Positions 57,265 through 64,000 of a stretch of DNA of 64,000 nucleotides are shown in pieces. A model generated the notes under the pieces. The model was not told where the DNA came from. It saw only the letters and a program-made list of their open reading frames with translations, and made no database searches. This DNA is from Jaltomata sinuosa (taxonomy: Eukaryota > Streptophyta > Magnoliopsida > Solanales > Solanaceae). The translations under genes were made by a program, and so were the position numbers. Position 1 is the first letter of the stretch, and each line of letters opens with the position of its first letter. The stretch is taken from the NCBI GenBank assembly GCA_003996215.1, contig QJPP01000811.1, forward strand, positions 1 through 64,000, written 5' to 3'.

Positions 57265-58603
57265 TGTTAGGATATACTATTAACCATGCGTTTTGATATA
57301 GTATTATTTATTGAATGATTATTTATTCATTTATTTATTTAATTCAATAAAGTGTTACATTAAATAGATTATTTTGTCATATATGTGTCCTCAACTTATA
57401 TAGTAGATTATTTGATGTATAGAGTTTAAGCTTATGCACAGAAGATTAAATCATCGATTTTTATAAGTTAAAGTTATAGTTCACAATCGTAGATGAAAAT
57501 TTGGACAAACCATCAGAATGATTGTAGCACGAGATTTAAAGTAATTTATCTTGATTACGAGAATGGTATAGTCCTAACTTCTCGTGCTAGTGCATTTTGT
57601 ATGTATTGAACAAGATTGAGTAGAGATAGATGTTTTAGACTGACTGATAAAAATATATTCTCTAAACTATTAAATGTACTTATATTCTCAATCTTGATAT
57701 AACTATTATGAGCTGTATATATTAATTATCATTTTGATTTATTAAAAGGCGAGATCCTGAGATGGGTCAATATGCCTGATAGATTGGATGATAATAATAT
57801 ATATTGGTGAAATAATAAGTTAGTTGATAGAATCCATGTCTCGGTATAAAGATTGATAATACGCTTTTTATGAGAAGCTTATAAGTTTTCATGTGTAAAC
57901 CCGGCCGGTGAATTTTTTAATCCGACATATGAAATAAGTTAAGTATTGCTCTAAAGAAAATTAATTATTGAATTAAATTCATCAGTAATTTAATTTATTG
58001 ATTAGTATTTGTAATCTTAACATGGGAATTACATAAGTGTTTAATAGGAAATTTCAAAATATAAATAGAGGAGTGCAATTACGAATTTCTAGTGGAATGA
58101 TTTGTAATTTATTATGTTAAGAATAATTCAAACTAATATTTTGAATTATTTCCATAATAAGGAGCCTCAGTAATTAATTATGTGGTCCCTACAGTGTCCA
58201 TATTTAACTAGAACTCAGAATCTTATTTTCTAGGGAAAAAGGAAGAAACAGACGTGTGTTTTCTTGGAACAAACAACTGTATGTTTTTTTTTGTTCTCTT
58301 TTTTGAACTGGAAAAACTCCTCTATAAATAGGGGTTGTTCCAACCTAGAAAAAATCAATCAGTTTTCTAAACAATACTTGCTCATCCAAGTATTGAGAGA
58401 GTTCGGTTGTGAATTTGGATTACTGGAGAAGACCATAAGATTGGAGTCGGGCTTGCTTCAAGATATCTGCTCACGCTTCAAGAGGTAATTCTTGATTAAT
58501 TTATAGCACGCTTTATCTGTACTCGTATTGGTATTTGTTGTCTATTATTCATGTAAGTAGTATACTCCTGGAATACTTTTGCTACGTGTACTATTTTCCA
58601 ATA
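57265..58603 (+). repeat. 5' LTR of the second Copia element (~1.34 kb)
   Basis: TGTTAGGATATAC...TTTTCCAATA; the last CA has become TA. TATAAATAGAGG at ~58065 and TATAAATAGGGG at ~58322 are TATA-like. Confidence 0.7.
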
Positions 58604-58619
58604 ATTGTTATCACGAGCC
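58604..58619 (+). promoter_or_regulatory. Degenerate PBS of the second Copia element
   Basis: ATTGTTATCACGAGCC corresponds to ATTGGTATCAGAGCC with one substitution and one inserted base. Confidence 0.65.
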
Positions 58620-58933
58620 TTGTTTGCATCTATGATAAATAACTTAGACATATATCATGAGAAATATCACTAGAAGCATAAACTGGTTATGAATTGTTGT
58701 TAGCAGATTTGTTCGAAAAAAAATTAATCTTACAGATTCATAAAAGTTGCATGATTATTTGATTGGTATATTGATGGAAATTAAAAAAAATAAAAATAAA
58801 AAAAGGCTGATCGGCTACGGAGAACGTGAAAAGTGTAGCCAGTGATTTGTTAAATATTTTTTTATTTGTTTTCAATGTAAACTTTGGAATTTGGGCGACA
58901 GATTTTTTTTTTTTTGTTTCCCTGTCTCATGAT

Positions 58934-59140
58934 TATGGCTGGCACCGGCACCGATACCGGTACGACTGGATCGGTATTAATCAGCACCGGACCGGTATCG
59001 GAGTAATCGTTCGCCGGTTGGCCGGGAACCGGGACGGTACCGGTGCCAGTGCCGGTAGTACCGGGAATTTTTCCCTTTTCGTCCCGGTCCGGTATCTACC
59101 GGGACCGGACCGGTATACCGGGTCCCGCTCTTTTTTTAAA
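58934..59140. repeat. ACCGG-rich subterminal region, left end of the hAT
   Basis: Dense ACCGG/CCGGT and GGTACC copies on a strongly AT-rich background. Counterpart at 62600-62784. Confidence 0.85.
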
Positions 59141-59235
59141 AAAAAATTAATTAAATTAAAATTTGGTTATTTATAATTGAAAAAGTTTCAAAATATATAA
59201 GTTATTTTATATTTCTTTTAAAAGTATAACTTAAT

Positions 59236-59500
59236 AAATTAGACTTTTTTTAGAGTTTAAATTTTAAACTTTAAAAGTTTAAAACTTTAAATTCTAAAAG
59301 TTTAAAACTTTAAATTTCAAATTTTAAACTCTTAAAAACTTTTTAAACTCTTAAGTCTTAAGTCTTAAAAGTTTAAATTTAAATTTTTAAACTATAACTA
59401 ACTTAATAACTTACTTACTTAAGTTTGAAACTTTTTAAACTATATCAAACTTTCATTTGTTAAACTTTTTTAAATTTCAAATTGTAACTTAAGTTTGAAA
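59236..59500. repeat. AAAGTTTAAA-type simple repeat inside the hAT
   Basis: Almost only A and T, with palindromic AAACTTTAAAAGTTT strings repeated many times. It lies between the left GC-rich end and the transposase stop. Confidence 0.8.
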
Positions 59501-59689
59501 CATTTAAAAATTGAAATATATAAAAAAGACTTGTATTAAATTGAAGACAATAATTAAGGCGAATAGCCTATAATTTTATTCATAAAAATTAAATAATACA
59601 ATTTGTATTACAAATATTAGAAGAGGACCTAATCTACGCAGCCACCTTCTAGGAAGGGTTCTGTTTGAATTAGGCCTCGAACTATCATA

Positions 59690-62232
59690 CTAATATTTGA
59701 ATCCTTGAAAATAGTCTTGACGTAGAGTTTCTAACAATTCCCTTGTAACATTTTCTGGAAGTGGTTGTTGTGCTTGATCCTCCAATTCATCCATGCCGTC
59801 TTCACTAGAATTTACCAAAATATTATCTATATCATATTCAAATTGGACAGGTAAACTAGGACGCCCATAATTCCTTCGCTCGGCATTGATCCAATCTCTA
59901 AACAATACCAATATCTCCAAGCTGTCTGATGCTAATGAATACCTATGCTCCCCAATTTGATATCTTGCTGCACTAAAAGCGCCCTCCGAAGCTACTGAAG
60001 ATGCTTGAATAGCTAGCAAATCTCGAACCACCGGTTGAAGTTTTGGAAATGACTTGCCGCGAGTCGTCCACCATTCCAAAAGTTGAGGTTTGCCTTGTGC
60101 ATCCTTAATGCTTTCCATTCCCTGATTAAGATATTCATCAAAATCATTCCTTTCATTAGAAGTAAGACCAAGATAATTTTCCATCATATCATCAATATCA
60201 TCTTCATTTGAATATCTACGCCTAGAACTTGAAGGTTCTACATTATGTACTTCATCATTTATTCTACTAGAATTGTACAAGTCATACAATTTTCTAGCTT
60301 CAATTCTTATGCTATCTTTAACATCGGACAAACTAGGTATTTTGTCCTTTTCGGCAACTTCGTCACCTTGGATACTTTGCTGATATATAATCTCTAATAT
60401 ATCTAAATTTGAATATGTTCTTTCAATCATTCGTAATGCACCTATTTCTTTGTAAGTTGGGTTTAATAAACAAGCATTTAAATAAATTTGAGGAATAGGA
60501 ATAAAATATTTTCTAAATTTTTTAATCATTGCATTAATAAAATCTTTAAACCGTAGAATATTTTTGTATTGAAAAATTTTATCAGAAATAACACATATAT
60601 TTGGTAAAACTGAACAAATAGTTGGATAATAAAGTCCAGATATTTGTTTTGTAGCTAAATAAAAAACTTTTAAAAATTCTTTAAGTTCATATACTTCTTT
60701 CCAATCAGTGTCAGTAATTCTATAATCAATATCTGAATTGTGAGCATTCCAAACCATTTGTAAAAGTTTTCTATATTCATAAGCAACTTTAAGCATTTCA
60801 TATAAAGAATTCCATCTAGTAGACACTGTTTTTGGAATTTTTCTAGGGGGGAGTTCTAATTCACGACACCGATTTTCAAACTCTACACGCCTAGACCTTA
60901 CTTGACATTTAAAAATAAAATGGCATGCAACTTCACATTTTATACAACCATTATTATACATTGCTATACCATCTCTAACAATTAAATTATATATATGTGC
61001 AACAGACCTAATATGAAAACCATAATTATAAATAGGGCAAATTGTCGATTTTAGTTTATCAACAGCATTTGTATTATTAGAAGCATTATCAAGGGTGACA
61101 CTAATTACTTTATTACAAATTCTATAAAATTGTAAAACATCTATAATAGTTTGAGCTATGTACCTACCGGTTTTCAGCATTTCACAATATTTATAACCTA
61201 AAATTCTTTTTTGCATGTTCCAATTTTCATCAATCCAATGACCAGTAATAGTGAAATAATCGTTACCATTAGGACTACGACCCATATCATAAGTGATAGT
61301 CATTCTACAAGTATTATAGTTAAATAAACAACGAAGATATTGTACGTGTTGTCCTTGATAATCAAAAATAGCTTTTTTAATAGTATTTTTTGAAAAACTT
61401 GTGAAAGAAGGATTATACACTATTTGAATATAATGAACAAAACTGGGATTTTCAGCAAAACTAAAAGGCAAGCCACAAGAACAATCATTTTAGCTAATTC
61501 TTCAAGATCTCTTTCTCTACTATAACTGCGATGTGTACTAGGGTCAGCAACATTAGAAGGGTTTAACTGTGTTTGGATCATGTTAGAGGCCCCTACTCCT
61601 ACAGATGCATCGGGAAGGGGAGTACCATATTTTTTTGCATCGGCTATAGCCTGAGCTTGCAAAAATTCATTTTTACAACATCCCATTAAATAATTTCTTA
61701 AATGTCCCGTCCCACCCGACTTTTCCGTAGTTTTATGATTCAAAATATATTTACATATTTTACAAATAGCTTGAGTTTTATCCTCACTTTGAGTCATAAA
61801 TTGCCACACAACAGATTTTTTAGGACGTTCAGCCTTTGGCTTAGCCCTAGTAGGATGTACAGGGGGAGTGGGAGCGGGAGCGGGAGCAGGAGTGGGACTA
61901 GTAGCCGTAGGCGGCTCTGTTTCATCATCATCATACGTATCATTACCATCATATTCATTATCATATTCTACTTCTTCATCTAGTTCTTCATTAAAATTAC
62001 CAAACCTTGTCTGTAAAAATTCATGATCTAATTGAGTATTGCTATCAATATTAAAAGGAGTTTCATCAACATGTGTAAAATCATTCGTATTTATTCTTAA
62101 TTGAGGTTGTTGTCTAGTTTTAGATTTGGATTTAGAAGAACTACCGACTTTAGTTTTTCCGGTTAGTGCATTACCTACCCTACCAAAAAATGAACTTTTA
62201 CCCTTGCCAACATATTTATCACCGGATTCCAT
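59690..62232 (-). pseudogene. hAT transposase with N-terminal BED zinc finger, one frame break
   Basis: The start at 62232 (MESGDKYVGKGK) gives a basic Ser/Lys N-terminus and acidic and Pro/Ala tracts. Then comes a BED finger (VVWQFMTQSE...CKICKYIL...HLRNYLMGCC, ~61680-61815). After ELAKMIVL (~61485) the frame shifts near 61472. It continues for 593 codons (61471-59690): PFSFAENPSFVHYIQ, DMGRSPNGNDYFTITGHWI, SVTLDNASNNTNA, STRWNSLYEML, and the C-terminal dimerisation region with LLEWWTTRGKSFPKLQPVVR and SVASEGAFSAARY. Together this is a full-length plant hAT transposase (~840 aa), nearly intact. A single frameshift is the only obvious lesion. A small intron is less likely, since the two frames overlap. 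Confidence 0.88.
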
Positions 62233-62498
62233 TGTAAAATATTAAAAGTAAGCAAATAAATAAATACAAAAGTTAAATGCAAAAAAATAAATAAGTAAAG
62301 AGATGAAAGTTGGAACGAATGTACCAAACGTCTGCGTAAAAACAGACGTGTATAACCAAAAGCCGAAATTGATAGATGAAACTTGAAGCTTGAAAATTGC
62401 TCCAAAATAATCCAACAAATAAAATTAACAATTTAATAGAGACTATTAGAAAATAGAGAGTAGAAGAGTAGAAGATTGAGAGTTGAGAGAGTAGATGA

Positions 62499-62518
62499 NN
62501 NNNNNNNNNNNNNNNNNN
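62499..62518. other. Assembly gap (20 N)
   Basis: A run of 20 N inside the hAT, between the transposase start and the right end. Its true length is unknown. Confidence 0.99.
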
Positions 62519-62599
62519 GGGGGGCTGTTTGGCTGAAATAGCCGTTGGGTGGGGCCCACTGACCGTTGCCAACGGCTATTTAATAAAAAAAAAAAATTG

Positions 62600-62784
62600 A
62601 AATTTTCCACCGGATCGAACCGGACCGGACCGGACCGGGACGATCCGGTAATTTTACCCCTTCCGTCCCGTTACCCCTACCGGCCAACCCATCCTCCGGA
62701 CGGAACCGGAGTCCACCGGACCGGTAACGGACCAGGACGGTCCAGAACCGGTACCGGCACCTCCCGGTTCCGTTGCCACTCTTA
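62600..62784. repeat. ACCGG-rich subterminal region, right end of the hAT
   Basis: CGGACCGGACCGGACCGG and further ACCGG copies, in inverted relation to 58934-59140. Confidence 0.85.
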
Positions 62785-62792
62785 CTCATGAT

Positions 62793-63659
62793 TGCTATCA
62801 GTATAGAAGTTCTTTTAACTTTATGAAGACTTTCTTGTTCAAAATATATATTATTTATTAACCCATATAATATTCAAGAAAGCAAATCATGTATTGGGTA
62901 GAGTTCTTATTCCAAGTGAGAATAGCGACTACAATAATCTAATGGAATCTTTTACCATAAAAGGAATTTCATTTGGAAGAAGTAGATGCATTAATGAAAA
63001 CAATGGTCCTTGATTGGGCACAAGTTTCTATATATTGTTATGTTCAAAGATTTTTTCCAATATTATTTTCGTTATACGTGTTATTCTTTCATATATATGT
63101 AACTGTTTATATATATATATGTGTGAGATGGTATATGTGTGAATGAACTGAAGGTCGTTTGACCAATTTTTTTCGATTTTTTTTTTTAATGTACAAAATT
63201 TGAAAAGAAAAAAAAATTAATTTGGTGATAGAAGTTTCACTCTCATGATTACCAAGATTAAATAGTAATGAAGTATTAAATTTATATGCTGACTTAGACT
63301 TTCCTCCATATCGAATAAATTTAATACAAGTCATTACGTGTTTAATCGCTAGTTTGATAATCTGTATTAACTCTCCTAAACTGAGTAATATATGATTGGA
63401 TCAAGGTAACTAGAGTTTTGATTTTCACTTGACTTAAACTAACAGTATACTCTCCATCTGAGTTAGATCTGTAAAAGCTTATGGAGTGAATAATCGGTCA
63501 TTATATATGTGTGTTGCATGAGTAGTTCTCCAATCCCATCGATTGGCTATTTGAGATGCATGAATATACATGTATGTGATGAGTTTGAATTTAATTATTC
63601 AATAGTTATATGACTGTTTTGCTGATCTGTTGTAATTTTTTTTAAATCTTAAATTCAAT
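62793..63659 (+). other. Leader of the second Copia element, right of the hAT
   Basis: Continues the non-coding leader between PBS and Gag. No frame is supported. Confidence 0.5.
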
Positions 63660-64000
63660 ATGTCTCTTTTTACATCCCTTAGCACTGCTTTGAGTCAAAA
63701 TAATATTGAGGGTCAAAACTTTGTTGAGAAAGGTTTTACTTCTAAACCGAAAGGTGGAAAGAACAAGAAAAAGACTCACAATGCTTAGACAGTTGTAGCT
63801 CTAACTGAAGGCATGAAAAAGCCTAACGGCAAGTGTTTTCATTGTAAAATGTCAGGCCATTGGATGACACATTGTCCAATTTTCTTAGCCAAGCTGAAAA
63901 ACAAGCTAGATAACTCACTTTCACTTGTCGTTGAAACGCATTTAGCGGTTGTTTCTACCACATCATGGTGTGTAGACTCAGGAGCCATTGATCACCTCTG
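63660..64000 (+). pseudogene. Copia Gag-protease fragment with an internal Gag deletion
   Basis: ATG at 63660 gives MSLFTSLSTALSQNNIEGQN, the usual Gag N-terminus. After ~25 residues it jumps to a Lys-rich stretch that normally lies ~200 residues later. A TAG at 63786-63788 follows, then the zinc knuckle CFHCKMSGHWMTHC (63836-63877) and the protease start WCVDSGAIDHLC at the window end. One frame throughout. Confidence 0.85.

Larger units (their letters stand above)
58934..62784 (-). mobile_element. hAT DNA transposon with own transposase (3.85 kb)
   Basis: It is bordered by the perfect 8-bp TSD CTCATGAT (58926-58933, 62785-62792). The ends are TATGGCTGGCACCGGCACC and (inverted) TAAGAGTGGCAACGGAACC. 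The outer ~200 bp on each side are packed with ACCGG/CCGGT motifs. Transposase on the minus strand. A 20-N gap lies at 62499-62518. Confidence 0.92.
57265..64000 (+). mobile_element. Second Ty1/Copia element, running off the window, interrupted by a hAT
   Basis: LTR 57265-58603, a PBS-like site, a long leader, and a Gag-protease start at 63660 that reaches the window end. The hAT at 58934-62784 sits in the leader. Confidence 0.8.

Noticed and set aside
59690..62232. Reading the two overlapping hAT frames as two separate genes
   Set aside because: Conserved hAT motifs run continuously across the frame change near 61472, so it is one transposase with a frameshift.
1..64000. Endogenous pararetrovirus sequence
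   Set aside because: All RT-containing regions resolve into Ty3/Gypsy, Ty1/Copia or LINE by domain order, LTRs and PBS. No movement or coat protein region was recognised.
1..64000. CRISPR arrays, rRNA or tRNA genes
   Set aside because: The only regular short repeats are LTR palindrome arrays and tandem units without spacer structure. No cloverleaf or rRNA core was recognised by eye.

Overview
This is nuclear DNA from a flowering plant, most likely a member of the Solanaceae. The evidence is the mix of repeats: SINE tails ending in (TTG)n, foldback MITEs with GTTTGGCCAT or GTTGCTCGGACTC ends, and long-LTR Tekay/Del-like Ty3/Gypsy elements primed by initiator tRNA-Met. The two real genes are also ordinary plant genes with spliced exons and GT/AG introns. 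The species cannot be fixed from the sequence alone. The density of ~2 kb-LTR Gypsy elements suggests a large genome.

Layout. 1-5973: a minus-strand Gypsy element (C) with a 2.26 kb LTR, carrying an internal tandem duplication. 5974-7860: a decayed LINE. 8352-9861: a Copia-type solo LTR split by a complete 1.17 kb TRIM-like element. 10036-27548: a Mutator-like element (9-bp TSD, ~115 bp TIRs) holding Gypsy A (10294-26496, perfect 5-bp TSD CCTCC), which in turn holds the opposite-strand Gypsy B (14550-21639, TSD ACCAT/ACCGT). This is a three-level nest. 27558-30350: AT-rich spacer with a hAT-like element and a MITE.

30350-38250 is the gene island. It has a plus-strand AGC kinase of the S6K family (six coding exons, 475 aa, plus an intron-containing 5' leader with a possible uORF). 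Convergent to it is a minus-strand secreted endo-beta-1,4-mannanase (GH5, six exons, 449 aa). Their introns carry MITEs and SINEs. The kinase is predicted to act in TOR signalling in the cytosol and the mannanase in cell-wall mannan breakdown. Nothing in the sequence links them functionally.

38250-44423 is AT-rich spacer with MITEs and a non-autonomous hAT (perfect 8-bp TSD CTTTAAAC). 44424-49107 is a Ty1/Copia element with many stops. 49191-57264 is a patchwork of a probable solo LTR and degraded Gypsy-type sequence. From 57265 to the window end is another Copia element, interrupted by a 3.85 kb hAT transposon (58934-62784) with a perfect 8-bp TSD, ACCGG-rich ends and a nearly intact transposase with one frame break. 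A run of 20 N (62499-62518) lies in that hAT.

No tRNA, rRNA or CRISPR was recognised. The strongest signals for a second look are the arrays of short palindromes in the LTRs of two different Gypsy families, the motif-saturated ends of the hAT elements, the triple nest with matching TSDs at every level, and the uORF in the S6K leader.
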